Assembly: GCF_031458075.1 (NCBI RefSeq)
Contig: NZ_JAVDXT010000001.1
Span: 806,001 to 870,000 of the forward strand
Direction: 5' to 3'
Length of the DNA stretch: 64,000 nt
Origin: Rhodoferax_B ferrireducens_A
GTDB lineage: Bacteria > Pseudomonadota > Gammaproteobacteria > Burkholderiales > Burkholderiaceae_C
The notes below the pieces were generated by a model. The model did no database searches and was not told the origin of the DNA. It saw only the letters and a program-made list of their open reading frames with translations. The translations under genes were made by a program, and so were the position numbers. This document shows, one piece after another, positions 25,196-35,119 of this stretch; position 1 is the stretch's first letter, and each line of letters starts with the position of its first letter.

Positions 25196-25972
25196 ATGAG
25201 TGCTTTCAACGAAGAAACCGTGCTGAGCGTGCACCACTGGACCGACCGCCTGTTCTCCTTCACGACCACCCGCGATCCATCGCTGCGTTTCAGCAACGGC
25301 CACTTCACCATGATCGGCCTGCGCAAGGAAGACGGCAAACCGCTGCTGCGCGCCTACAGCATCGCCAGCGCCAACTACGAAGAGCACCTGGAATTCCTGA
25401 GCATCAAGGTGCCGGACGGCCCACTGACTTCGCGCCTGCAGAACATCAAGGTCGGCGACACCATCATCGTTGGCAAGAAGCCCACCGGCACCCTGGTCAC
25501 CGACTACCTGCTGCCCGGCAAGCATCTGTACCTGCTGTCCACCGGCACCGGCCTGGCGCCGTTCCTGAGCATCGTGCGCGACCCCGAAACCTATGAACGT
25601 TTCGACCAGGTCATCGTGGTCCACGGTGTGCGCCAGGTCGAAGAGTTGGCCTACCACGACATGCTGACCGAGCATCTGCCGGCGCACGAATTCCTGGGCG
25701 AAATGGTCACCAGCAAGCTGCGCTACTACCCCACGGTGACCCGCGAGTCCTACCGCAACATGGGCCGCATCACCGAGCTGCTGCACAACGGCAAGCTGTT
25801 CACCGACCTGGACCTGCCCGAATTCGACCCGGCCATCGACCGCGTGATGCTGTGCGGCAGCCCCGGCATGCTGGTCGACCTAAAGCACATGCTGGAAGCG
25901 CGCGGCTTCCACGAAGGCAATACCTCGACGCCCGGCCACTTCGTGGTCGAGCGTGCGTTTGCCGAAAAGTAA
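25196..25972 (+). CDS. fpr: Ferredoxin/flavodoxin-NADP(+) reductase
   Basis: The 258-residue flavoprotein has the FAD-binding RAYSIASANYEE, the KVPDGPLTSRL segment, the NADP-binding STGTGLAPFLSIVRD and C-terminal FVVERAFAEK typical of the short bacterial (Fpr) class. It passes electrons between NADPH and ferredoxin or flavodoxin, in oxidative stress and Fe-S assembly. It is a single gene, convergent with the sigma-factor operon 11 bp downstream. Confidence 0.95.
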   Translation: MSAFNEETVLSVHHWTDRLFSFTTTRDPSLRFSNGHFTMIGLRKEDGKPLLRAYSIASANYEEHLEFLSIKVPDGPLTSRLQNIKVGDTIIVGKKPTGTLVTDYLLPGKHLYLLSTGTGLAPFLSIVRDPETYERFDQVIVVHGVRQVEELAYHDMLTEHLPAHEFLGEMVTSKLRYYPTVTRESYRNMGRITELLHNGKLFTDLDLPEFDPAIDRVMLCGSPGMLVDLKHMLEARGFHEGNTSTPGHFVVERAFAEK

Positions 25973-25983
25973 AAACGGCGCGG

Positions 25984-27264
25984 CTAGCGGAGCGCCTGCG
26001 CGCGTTCCAGCAGCAAAGCCCGCTCGCGGGTATTGAGCGCCAGGCTGGCGGCGCGTTCGAATTCGGCCCGGGCTTCGTCCCGGCGGCCCAGTTTTTCCAG
26101 CAGATCGCCGCGCACGCTGGGCAGCCACTGGTAGGCCTGCAGCGATGTCTCGTTCTGCAGCGCATCGATGATCGCCAGCCCGGCCGCTGGCCCATAGGCC
26201 ATGCCCACGGCGACCGCGCGGTTCAGTTCCACCACCGGTGACGGCGCGCTGCGCGCCAGGGCTTCGTACAGCCCGGCAATCTGCGCCCAGTCGGTCTGCT
26301 CGGCGCGGTGCGCACGGGCATGGCAGGCGGCGATGGCGGCTTGCAGCGCATACGACCCCAATGGCTGCTGCTGGGCCGCAGCCAGGGCGGTAGCCCGTTC
26401 CAGCGCCAGCAGGCCGCGGCGGATCAGCAAGCGGTCCCAGCGGCTGCGGTCCTGCGCCAGCAGCAGCACCGGCCGGCCGGCCGCATCCACCCGCGCCGCG
26501 GTCCGCGAGGCCTGCAACTCCATCAACGCCAGCAGGCCATGCACCTCGGCGGCATGGGGCGCCAGCCCGGCCAGCATGCGGCCCAGGCGCAGCGCCTCCT
26601 GGGTCAGGGCCGGGCGCATCCAGTCTTCGCCGGCAGTGGCGGTATAGCCTTCGTTGAACACCAGGTAGACCACTTCTAGCACCGAGGCCAGGCGCTCGCC
26701 CAGCGCGGCGCCGCGTGGCAGTTCGAACGGCACCCGGGCCTCGGCCAGCGTGCGTTTGGCGCGCACGATGCGCTGGGCCACGGTGGGCTCGGCGACCAGA
26801 AAGGCCCGGGCGATCTCGTGGGTCGTCAGCCCGCACAGCAGCTTCAGGGTCAGCGCCACACGCGCCTCGGTGGACAGCAGCGGGTGGCAGGCGGTGAAGA
26901 TCAGCCGCAGCAGGTCGTCGCCGATCTCGTTGGCGCGGGCGGCGTCCAGCGCGTCCACAAAGTCGGGTTCCAGCATCGCCTCTTGGGCCAGCAGATCCTG
27001 GCCTATCTGCTCCAGCTTTTCGCCCAGCAGCTTGCTGCGGCGCAGGCTGTCCAGCGCGCGGTGCTTGGCCGTGGCCATCAGCCAGGCGGCGGGCTTGTCG
27101 GGCACGCCCTCGGTCGGCCAATGCTCGAGCGCGGCCATCAGCGCGTCCTGCGCCAGCTCTTCGGCCAGGCCGACATCGCGCACCATGCGCGCAAGCCCGG
27201 CGATGATCTTGGCCGACTCGATGCGCCACACCGCGTCTATCGCCTGGTGGGTGGCCGAATGCAT
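25984..27264 (-). CDS. ECF sigma factor, ECF42-like with C-terminal TPR-type extension
   Basis: The 426-residue protein has sigma region 2 (residues ~12-75: LAEELAQDALMAALEHWPTE, AWLMATAKHRALDSLRR) and region 4 (LCGLTTHEIARAFLVAEPTVAQRIVRAKR), then a ~230-residue helical extension (DUF6596/TPR-like; VVYLVFNEGYTATAG, ELNRAVAVGMAYGPAAGLAIID, YQWLPSVRGDLLEKLGRRDEARAEFERA). This layout and two neighbouring DGPF proteins fit the ECF42 group, which works without an anti-sigma factor. Start: ATG at 27264, 13 bp after the VOC gene. Last gene of a four-gene operon. Confidence 0.9.
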   Translation of the reverse strand: MHSATHQAIDAVWRIESAKIIAGLARMVRDVGLAEELAQDALMAALEHWPTEGVPDKPAAWLMATAKHRALDSLRRSKLLGEKLEQIGQDLLAQEAMLEPDFVDALDAARANEIGDDLLRLIFTACHPLLSTEARVALTLKLLCGLTTHEIARAFLVAEPTVAQRIVRAKRTLAEARVPFELPRGAALGERLASVLEVVYLVFNEGYTATAGEDWMRPALTQEALRLGRMLAGLAPHAAEVHGLLALMELQASRTAARVDAAGRPVLLLAQDRSRWDRLLIRRGLLALERATALAAAQQQPLGSYALQAAIAACHARAHRAEQTDWAQIAGLYEALARSAPSPVVELNRAVAVGMAYGPAAGLAIIDALQNETSLQAYQWLPSVRGDLLEKLGRRDEARAEFERAASLALNTRERALLLERAQALR

Positions 27265-27277
27265 GGGGAGCGCGGGG

Positions 27278-27688
27278 TTATGCGCCGCTCTGCATGGCGG
27301 CCATGTCCATATAGGCCAGCTCCCAGATGTGGCCGTCCAGGTCTTCAAAGCCGTGGCTGTACATGAAGCCCAGGTCCTGCGGTGCGTTCGGTGCCGTGCC
27401 GCCGGCTGCCAAGGCCTTGGCCACCAGTGCGTCGACCTCGACCCGGCTGTCGCAAGACAGGCAGATCAGCACCTCGGTGCTGGTGGCCGTATCGGTAATG
27501 GTCTTCTTGGTGAAGCTCTGGAAGAAGCTCTCCACCAGCAGCATGGCGTAGATGGTCTCCGAGATCACCAGGCAGGCGCCTTTTTCGTTGGTGAATTGCG
27601 GGTTGAAGTCGAAGCCCAGGCTGCGGAAGAAGGCTTGGCTGCGTTCCATGTTCTTGATGGGCAGGTTGACGAAGATTTGGCGGGCCAT
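27278..27688 (-). CDS. VOC-family (glyoxalase-like) protein
   Basis: The 136-residue protein has the paired beta-alpha-beta-beta-beta modules of the vicinal oxygen chelate family: FVNLPIKNMERSQAFFRSLGFDFNPQF at the start and FEDLDGHIWELAYMD at the end, where the terminal Glu is a metal-ligand candidate. It resembles the PhnB/YdeN-like group often placed next to ECF42 sigma factors. No enzymatic role can be assigned. Co-transcribed with the sigma factor (13-bp gap). Confidence 0.83.
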   Translation of the reverse strand: MARQIFVNLPIKNMERSQAFFRSLGFDFNPQFTNEKGACLVISETIYAMLLVESFFQSFTKKTITDTATSTEVLICLSCDSRVEVDALVAKALAAGGTAPNAPQDLGFMYSHGFEDLDGHIWELAYMDMAAMQSGA

Positions 27689-27709
27689 GGTGGTTCCTTT
27701 CAGGTTTGT

Positions 27710-27727
27710 GGGTGGGTGTTGGGTGGG
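27710..27727 (+). other. Four-run G-quadruplex motif in the sigma-factor operon
   Basis: GGG-T-GGG-TGTT-GGG-T-GGG on the + strand, which is the template strand for the leftward operon, lies in the short DGPF-VOC spacer. Loops of 1, 4 and 1 bases predict a stable fold. The mRNA carries the C-rich complement. Confidence 0.6.
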
Positions 27728-27733
27728 TGCGGC

Positions 27734-28153
27734 TTATTGCGGCTTGTCGCCCATGCCTATGTCGCGAAAGCGTTCCAGGGTGTCGCTGGGTGGGAAATCT
27801 TCCAGCTCGAACAGCTGGCGCACCTCGATCTCGGCGTCCAGCCCTTCACCGACGGGGTTGGGGTAGCGCCGGGTCCATTCCAGCGCTTCGTCGCGCGAGC
27901 GCACCTGGATCAGCGTGTAGCCGGCGATCAGCTCCTTGCTTTCGGTAAACGGCCCGTCGATCAGTTGGCGTTGGCTGCCGCTGTAGCGGATGCGCCAGCC
28001 TTTGGAACTGGGCTGCAGGCCCGAGCCGTCGAGCAGCACGCCGGCCTGGGCCAGCTGCCCGTGGTAATCGGCCATGGCGGCCATCAGGCTTTCGGGGGGC
28101 ACGACACCGGCTTCGGAGTCGGGTGTGGCTTTGATAATGACCATGAATCGCAT
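27734..28153 (-). CDS. YCII/DGPF-domain protein
   Basis: This 139-residue ferredoxin-like-fold protein contains the name-giving DGPF motif (QLIDGPFTESKELIAGYTLIQV) and the N-terminus MRFMVIIKATPDSEAG of the YCII-related 'PhnB-like/DGPF' family. DGPF proteins are the conserved neighbours of ECF42 sigma factors and are presumed target or accessory proteins. The 45-bp gap to the VOC gene contains a G-quadruplex motif; a bulged hairpin (28177-28204) lies in its leader. Confidence 0.87.
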   Translation of the reverse strand: MRFMVIIKATPDSEAGVVPPESLMAAMADYHGQLAQAGVLLDGSGLQPSSKGWRIRYSGSQRQLIDGPFTESKELIAGYTLIQVRSRDEALEWTRRYPNPVGEGLDAEIEVRQLFELEDFPPSDTLERFRDIGMGDKPQ

Positions 28154-28176
28154 GGGGTTCTCCTGGGTAGTGAAAA

Positions 28177-28204
28177 GGATGGAAGACTTTGCGGGTCTTC
28201 ATCC
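28177..28204. repeat. Hairpin between the two DGPF genes
   Basis: GGAT-GGAAGAC pairs with GTCTTC-ATCC across a 7-base loop with one bulged G. It is located in the 116-bp spacer between the two DGPF genes, 24 bp upstream of the second one on the leftward transcript. Role unknown; an mRNA processing or attenuation structure is possible. Confidence 0.4.
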
Positions 28205-28269
28205 CCACGACGAACGGGGAGACGCGAAATCGACAAACAAATACTAGGTGCAAACCCTGATGCTGCAGA

Positions 28270-28632
28270 TCAGGTCGCGTCTTCGAAGCAGGGCGCGAGT
28301 GCCCGCACTTCCACCGTACACCACTCGGCCGCCGGGCAGGTGGCTGCAATCGCCACCGCTTCCTCAAAGCTCTGGCAATCGAGCAGGAAGAAGCCGCCCA
28401 CCATCTCCTTGGCTTCGGCGAACGGGCCATCCATGCGCTGCACCCGGCCGTCCTGCCGCTGGATGCGCGTGGCGCTGGCCTGCGAGGCCAGGGATTCGCT
28501 GGCGAGCAGCAGGCCGCGGGCCTGCAGGTCGGCGCCAAAGTCCAGCATGCGCTGGTAGACCGCACGGCCTTCGGCCTCGCTGCGGCTGCGTCTTTGCTCG
28601 GTCGGCTCCAAGATCAAAAGCATGTAGGGCAT
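28270..28632 (-). CDS. YCII/DGPF-domain protein (second copy)
   Basis: The 120-residue paralogue begins MPYMLLILEPTEQR and carries RVQRMDGPFAEAKEMVGGFFLLDC, the DGPF core of the YCII-related family. It is the first gene of the leftward operon DGPF-DGPF-VOC-sigma, divergent from moaE with a 62-bp intergenic region. Distant from the other copy, so an old duplication or separate recruitment. Confidence 0.86.
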   Translation of the reverse strand: MPYMLLILEPTEQRRSRSEAEGRAVYQRMLDFGADLQARGLLLASESLASQASATRIQRQDGRVQRMDGPFAEAKEMVGGFFLLDCQSFEEAVAIAATCPAAEWCTVEVRALAPCFEDAT

Positions 28633-28694
28633 GGCAGTCTCCAGGTGGTGGCCGGATGATAAACAGCGGCCGCCATGGCTGGCAAAATGTACGC

Positions 28695-29177
28695 ATGACC
28701 ACGCCGCGCGTCCGCATCCAGACCCAGGACTTCGATCCCAGCACCGAGCTGGCCGCGCTGCGCCAGGGCGACCGGCGTGTGGGCGCGGTGTGCAGCTTTC
28801 TGGGCACGGTGCGCGACTGGCACCCGGACGCCAGCGCCGAGGTGCTGAGCATGGAACTCGAGCATTACCCGGGCATGACCGAGAAGGCCATCGAAGCCAT
28901 GGTCGACGCGGCTTTGGCCCGTTTCAACATCTATGCCGTGCAGGTCATCCACCGCGTCGGCCTGCTGCAGCCGCTGGACCAGATCGTCTGGGTGGCCGTG
29001 AGTTCGGCGCACCGCGGCGAGGCTTTTCAGGCCTGCGAATTCCTGATGGACTACCTGAAGACCCAGGCGCCGTTCTGGAAAAAAGAGCAGACGCCGGAAG
29101 GCGCGCGCTGGGTCGACGCCCGGGTCAGCGACGACGCCGCGCTGCAGCGCTGGGGCATTAAGGCCTCCAACGTCTGA
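28695..29177 (+). CDS. moaE: Molybdopterin synthase catalytic subunit
   Basis: The 160-residue large subunit has GAVCSFLGTVRD, LELEHYPGM-like MELEHYPGMTEKAIE, IHRVGLLQPLDQIVWVAVSSAHRGEAFQAC and the catalytic lysines in KTQAPFWKKEQTPEGARWVDA. With MoaD it inserts sulfur to make molybdopterin. MoaD is not adjacent; the gene stands alone here, and converges on the dapA-like gene with a 4-bp gap. Start: ATG 28695 (MTTPRVRIQTQDFD). Confidence 0.95.
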   Translation: MTTPRVRIQTQDFDPSTELAALRQGDRRVGAVCSFLGTVRDWHPDASAEVLSMELEHYPGMTEKAIEAMVDAALARFNIYAVQVIHRVGLLQPLDQIVWVAVSSAHRGEAFQACEFLMDYLKTQAPFWKKEQTPEGARWVDARVSDDAALQRWGIKASNV

Positions 29178-29181
29178 CGGC

Positions 29182-30060
29182 TCAGACGGGCGGTAGGTTC
29201 TGGTCCAGCGTGACCAGCCGGTCTACCAGGGCTTGCGAGGCTACCGTCATCGGCGCCCGCAACTCTGCCTGCATCAGCCCGTAATGCGCCAGCCAGCCCT
29301 TGATCGGCCCGGGATTCGGTTCGGCAAATTGGCCGGCGATCCAGGGCAGCAGCGGCTGCCACAGCGTCCGGGCCTGCGGCAGATCACCCTCGGCAATCGC
29401 CTGCATCACTTTTACAAACCGTTGCGTATGGCCATGGGCGCTGGCGGATATTGCACCCGCGCCGCCCTGGGCCAGGGTGCTGAAGAACTGCGCATCTTCG
29501 CCGGTCAGGACTTGCAGCGCGCCGCTGGCGACCAGGGCGGCGGTCTTGGCCGCATCGCCACCGCAGTCCTTGATGGCGCGGATGCGCGGGTGCCGGGCCA
29601 GCTGCAGCAGGGTGGCCAGGTCCAAGGTGGCGCCGGTGCGGTAGGGAATGTCGTAGATGATCAGCGGCACCTGGGATGCGTCGGCCAGGTCGGTGAACCA
29701 GCGCAGCAGGCCGGACTGCGAGGGCCGGATGTAGCAGGGCGCGGTGACCAGCAGGCCGGCGACTGGCTGGGCGCTGGTGGCTTTTACCGCAGCCAGCATC
29801 TTGGGCAGGTGGTAGCCCGACAAGCCCATCACCACCGGCAGGCCCTGGGCGGCTACCAGCACCGTATCCAGCACGGCTTGCTGCTCGGCTTCATCCAGCG
29901 ACGCGGCCTCGCCGGTGGAGCCGCAGGCGACGAAGCCGGCAATGCCCGTGCCGCGCAGCCGCTGCACCAGCCGCGCCAGGGCCGGGTGGTCTACCGCACC
30001 GTCGGCGAAAGGGGTGACCAGGGAAATCCACAGGCCAGAAAAATCATCGAGAGAATGCAC
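29182..30060 (-). CDS. dapA: 4-hydroxy-tetrahydrodipicolinate synthase family protein (DapA)
   Basis: The 292-residue class-I aldolase has GLWISLVTPF, GSTGEAASLDEAE, the tyrosines of the proton relay (CYIRPSQ and IIYDIPYRTG) and the Schiff-base lysine in IRAIKDCGGD, so the known DapA catalytic residues are kept. The first Tyr of the usual PYY is Cys. Start: GTG 30060, because the product then begins VHSLDDFSGLW and an AAAGG ribosome site lies 8 bases upstream. That site is the 3' arm of a leader hairpin, so translation is probably regulated. A related aldolase (e.g. N-acetylneuraminate lyase family) is less likely. No lysine genes adjoin. Confidence 0.85.
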   Translation of the reverse strand: MHSLDDFSGLWISLVTPFADGAVDHPALARLVQRLRGTGIAGFVACGSTGEAASLDEAEQQAVLDTVLVAAQGLPVVMGLSGYHLPKMLAAVKATSAQPVAGLLVTAPCYIRPSQSGLLRWFTDLADASQVPLIIYDIPYRTGATLDLATLLQLARHPRIRAIKDCGGDAAKTAALVASGALQVLTGEDAQFFSTLAQGGAGAISASAHGHTQRFVKVMQAIAEGDLPQARTLWQPLLPWIAGQFAEPNPGPIKGWLAHYGLMQAELRAPMTVASQALVDRLVTLDQNLPPV

Positions 30061-30200
30061 GCTTGTTTCCTTTGACAAAGACCGATGGAGAACCATCTTC
30101 AAAGGAGCGCGGACCGGACGGGGAGGGGGGTAGAGTGTCGGTTCCATCGCTCATCTGAGGACGGAACCGCAGCTCCGGTCAGATGAGCTGGGGTTTTTTG
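30061..30200 (-). promoter_or_regulatory. Structured 5' leader of dapA (candidate cis-regulatory RNA)
   Basis: On the leftward strand, nearest the gene, CCUUUGA (30105-30099) pairs with UCAAAGG (30075-30069), enclosing a second 5-bp stem (30097-30093/30088-30084) with a UUCU tetraloop; the 3' arm contains the AAAGG Shine-Dalgarno. Further upstream two perfect stems interlock: 30149-30158 with 30179-30188 (10 bp) and 30139-30145 with 30163-30169 (7 bp), i.e. pseudoknot or mutually exclusive topology, separated from the SD hairpin by a C-rich tract. On the + strand the same 10-bp hairpin is followed, after four bases, by T6 (30194-30199), so a rightward sRNA terminator is an alternative reading. 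Confidence 0.6.
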
Positions 30201-30224
30201 GATGCACCGGCGGCCACGCTGCTG

Positions 30225-30249
30225 CCACGCAGGGCGAGGCACTGCGTGG
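30225..30249. repeat. Hairpin upstream of the dapA leader
   Basis: CCACGCA (30225-30231) and TGCGTGG (30243-30249) form a perfect 7-bp stem with an 11-base loop between the hypothetical gene ending at 30313 and the dapA leader. It may terminate leftward transcription from that gene, but no U-run follows. Confidence 0.35.
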
Positions 30250-30312
30250 TCATGGGTGTGGCGCTGGGATGCATGGGCCGATTGTACGCACGCACGGGCT
30301 TGGCCCGCGTGT

Positions 30313-30891
30313 CTAGTTCAGGTACTTGGGCCGGTCCTCGGCGGCGGCGCTACCGGTGGACCGGCCCAGCGCCTCCTGCACTTCGCTGACCTGGGTCCAG
30401 GCGGACTGGGCCAGGGCCTGCTCCAGCAGCTGTACCAGGCCGTGCACCAGCGGTGGCGCCAGCTCGACCTGGAAGCCGCGCGGGGATTTTTGCTCGGGCA
30501 ACTGTTCGTTGAAGGCGATCTTCAGGGGGCCGCTGGCCACCGGTGTGATCCGCACCTCGGTCACCAGCAGCGGGGCGGTGCCTAGAGGCAGGGTGACGGA
30601 GGCTTCCGCATCCTGGTCCTGGTAGGGGGTGGAGAAGTCGGCGCTCTTGAGCACGGCTTCGCGCTGGAAGTCGGCCAGCATCTTCTTGCTGGCTTCGTCG
30701 TGCAGATGGGCGGTGAAGCTGTCCTGCCGGGCGATGTGTTCGACCACGGCCTTGTTCAGCGTGGGCCACAGGGCCAAGGTCAGGCGGCGGGTGAACCAGA
30801 GGCGCATTTCACTGCCTTCGCTGGTGTTGATGCGCACCAGAATGCGGTCTTGCTCCTCGATGTAGCGCGCCGATAGCTGGTGGATATTCAT
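30313..30891 (-). CDS. Conserved hypothetical protein
   Basis: I do not recognise a named family for this 192-residue soluble protein. It starts MNIHQLSARYIEEQDRILVRINT and contains LWFTRRLTLALWPTLNKAVVEHI, then a Glu/Asp-rich middle and a hydrophobic segment (LVHGLVQLLEQALAQSA) near the end. No signal peptide or clear membrane helix. Codon use is as in its neighbours, with both flanks being separate units, so it is a genuine single-gene transcript. Start at ATG 30891; an ATG at 30915 is also in frame. Confidence 0.7.
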   Translation of the reverse strand: MNIHQLSARYIEEQDRILVRINTSEGSEMRLWFTRRLTLALWPTLNKAVVEHIARQDSFTAHLHDEASKKMLADFQREAVLKSADFSTPYQDQDAEASVTLPLGTAPLLVTEVRITPVASGPLKIAFNEQLPEQKSPRGFQVELAPPLVHGLVQLLEQALAQSAWTQVSEVQEALGRSTGSAAAEDRPKYLN

Positions 30892-30935
30892 GCCGCGAAT
30901 TTTAGGCCTTGGCAACGCTTGAGGTGTATCACCGG

Positions 30936-30984
30936 TTTGCTATCGTTTTGGTAGCTTCCGGCGCAGGTGTTGATTGCGCCAGAG
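30936..30984 (+). repeat. Dispersed intergenic repeat, copy 2
   Basis: TTTGCTATCGTTTTGGTAGCTTCCGGCGCA-(N)-TTGCGCCAG: same box order as the other copies. It stands in the 199-bp divergent region between the hypothetical gene at 30313 and clpB, about 60 bp upstream of the clpB heat-shock promoter. Confidence 0.7.
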
Positions 30985-31041
30985 CCCGATTTTTTATAAA
31001 TTTATTGGTTGATCTGGCGCAAAGTCTGTGCGGCGCGCAGC

Positions 31042-31067
31042 CTTGAAAATGCGGTCAGCCTCCCCAT
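31042..31067 (+). promoter_or_regulatory. Sigma-32 (heat-shock) type promoter of clpB
   Basis: CTTGAA at 31042-31047 and CCCCAT at 31062-31067, 14-bp spacing, match the RpoH -35/-10 consensus. The predicted start is near 31075, just ahead of GGAG and the ATG at 31091, giving a very short leader. Confidence 0.85.
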
Positions 31068-31090
31068 CTGGCACAGCATTGGAGATTCTT

Positions 31091-33682
<2,592 letters not shown>

Positions 33683-33716
33683 GCTCCAGGCTAGCCTGTT
33701 TCGGGCATAACTGAAA

Positions 33717-33747
33717 AGCGGCTGGATCTATTCCAGCCGCTTTTTTT
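33717..33747 (+). terminator. Intrinsic terminator after clpB
   Basis: A perfect 10-bp stem (AGCGGCTGGA 33717-33726 with TCCAGCCGCT 33732-33741, 5-base loop) is followed by T residues to 33747. It lies between the convergent clpB and cbpM genes, and the A-rich side may also serve the opposite strand. Confidence 0.92.
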
Positions 33748-33751
33748 ATGC

Positions 33752-34054
33752 CTATTCCTGCTGCCCGAGGGCTTGCAGTCGTGCGCGCAAGGTTTCGATT
33801 TCTTCCAGCAGTTGCAGGGCCAGCGCGGCGCCGGCGTGGTTCACGCCCAGGTCGCGGTGCAGCCGCACCGCCACCCGCGCGCGCTGTACGTGCACGCCGG
33901 TAAAGCGCCACTGCGCGGGGGCGTCGCCCTGGGGTGTCAGAACGCCTTCTTCGACCATTTCCAGCACCACCTCGGTCTGGATGCTGCAGTGCTGGCACAG
34001 CTCGGCCAGGGTCAGGTCGGTTTCTTCTTCGTGGATAGGGGCTAGCGGGTTCAT
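33752..34054 (-). CDS. cbpM: Chaperone modulator CbpM
   Basis: A 100-residue MerR-like helical protein: LTLAELCQHCSIQTEVVLEMVEEGVLTPQ, WRFTGVHVQRARVAVRLHRDLGVNHAGAALALQLLEEIE. CbpM binds the J-domain of CbpA and blocks its action on DnaK. It overlaps the cbpA stop by four bases (ATGA), the normal arrangement. Start at ATG 34054 rather than the in-frame ATG at 34096. Confidence 0.92.
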   Translation of the reverse strand: MNPLAPIHEEETDLTLAELCQHCSIQTEVVLEMVEEGVLTPQGDAPAQWRFTGVHVQRARVAVRLHRDLGVNHAGAALALQLLEEIETLRARLQALGQQE

Positions 34055-34971
34055 GGCTTGTCTCCCAGATGGGCGCGGGGTTGGAACGATGGGCACTGTG
34101 CGGCCATGTCGCGGTACAGCTGGGCCGTGGCTTCGCTGTCGGCCGGGGGTAGGGCGATTTGCAGCACGAAGTAGAAGTCACCCGGTGTACTGCCGGGGAT
34201 GCCGCGGCCTTTGAGGCGCAGCTTGCGCCCTGCCGCCGAGCCTTTAGGGATCGTCAGGTCGACCTCGCCACCGGGCGTGGGCACCCGGATCTCTGCGCCC
34301 AGCGCGGCTTCCCAGGGGCTGAGCGGCAAGTCGAGGTAGACATCGCGCATATCGACCCGGTAGTGCGCATGCGGGCGGAAGGCGACTTCCAGGAACAGGT
34401 CGCCGGGTTTGCCCTTGCCCAGCCCCGGCGCGCCGCGCCCGGCCAGCCGGATGTGCTGCCCGGCGCGTATGCCGCGGGGGATGGTCACATCCAGCTGCAC
34501 ATCGCGCAGGTTAATGCGCCGTGTGGCGCCCAGGTAGCTGTCTTCCAGGTCCACCAGTATCTTGGCGTACTGGTCTTCGCCATCCACCTCGAAATGGGCG
34601 TGGCGGCCGCCGGGCTGGCCTGCACCAAAGCCTTGCCGGAATAAGCTGTCAAAGAAGTCGCTGGCGTCAGAGTCGTCCGGGGCGGCGCCGGCATCGCGTG
34701 GATGCGGGCGCTGAGTGTTCCAGTCGGGCGGCGGCCGGAAGTCCTGGCCTTCGCGCCATTGGCTGCCCAGGGCGTCGTAGGCGGCGCGCTTTTCCGGGTC
34801 TTTGAGTACCGCGTAGGCTTCGCCAATTTCCTTGAAGCGTTTTTCAGAGTCGGCGGCCTTGTTGACATCGGGATGGGTTTTGCGTGCCAGCTGCCGGTAG
34901 GCGCGCCGGATGTCGTCCTGCGTGGCGTCGCGCGCCAGGCCCATTATTTGGTAGTAGTCCTTGAATTCCAT
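34051..34971 (-). CDS. cbpA: DnaJ-type co-chaperone / nucleoid-associated CbpA
   Basis: The 306-residue protein has a J-domain (residues 4-69, with the HPD tripeptide in KTHPDVNK), a Gly/Phe-containing linker and two C-terminal beta domains ending in a dimerisation part (LRLKGRGIPGSTPGDFYFVLQI), without the zinc-finger region of DnaJ. This is the CbpA type, a DnaK co-chaperone and curved-DNA-binding protein. Start: ATG at 34971 with GGAG upstream. Located close to clpB, forming a chaperone neighbourhood. Confidence 0.94.
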   Translation of the reverse strand: MEFKDYYQIMGLARDATQDDIRRAYRQLARKTHPDVNKAADSEKRFKEIGEAYAVLKDPEKRAAYDALGSQWREGQDFRPPPDWNTQRPHPRDAGAAPDDSDASDFFDSLFRQGFGAGQPGGRHAHFEVDGEDQYAKILVDLEDSYLGATRRINLRDVQLDVTIPRGIRAGQHIRLAGRGAPGLGKGKPGDLFLEVAFRPHAHYRVDMRDVYLDLPLSPWEAALGAEIRVPTPGGEVDLTIPKGSAAGRKLRLKGRGIPGSTPGDFYFVLQIALPPADSEATAQLYRDMAAQCPSFQPRAHLGDKP

Positions 34972-35119
34972 GGTTGGGTTCTCCATATGGGGCTTCAGGG
35001 CTTGCCTTCGGAAATGAGGGCGGGAACCTTCGGGTCGCCATGCGCTTCATAGTAGTGGCTGCATCTTTGTGGGCCCCAACTTTTTGTGGGGTAAGACCCG
35101 GTAGCTTACGGAGGACTTT

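Noticed and set aside
30061..30200. dapA leader as a lysine (L-box) riboswitch
   Set aside because: Length and stem arrangement do not resemble the five-helix lysine aptamer; left as an unclassified candidate.
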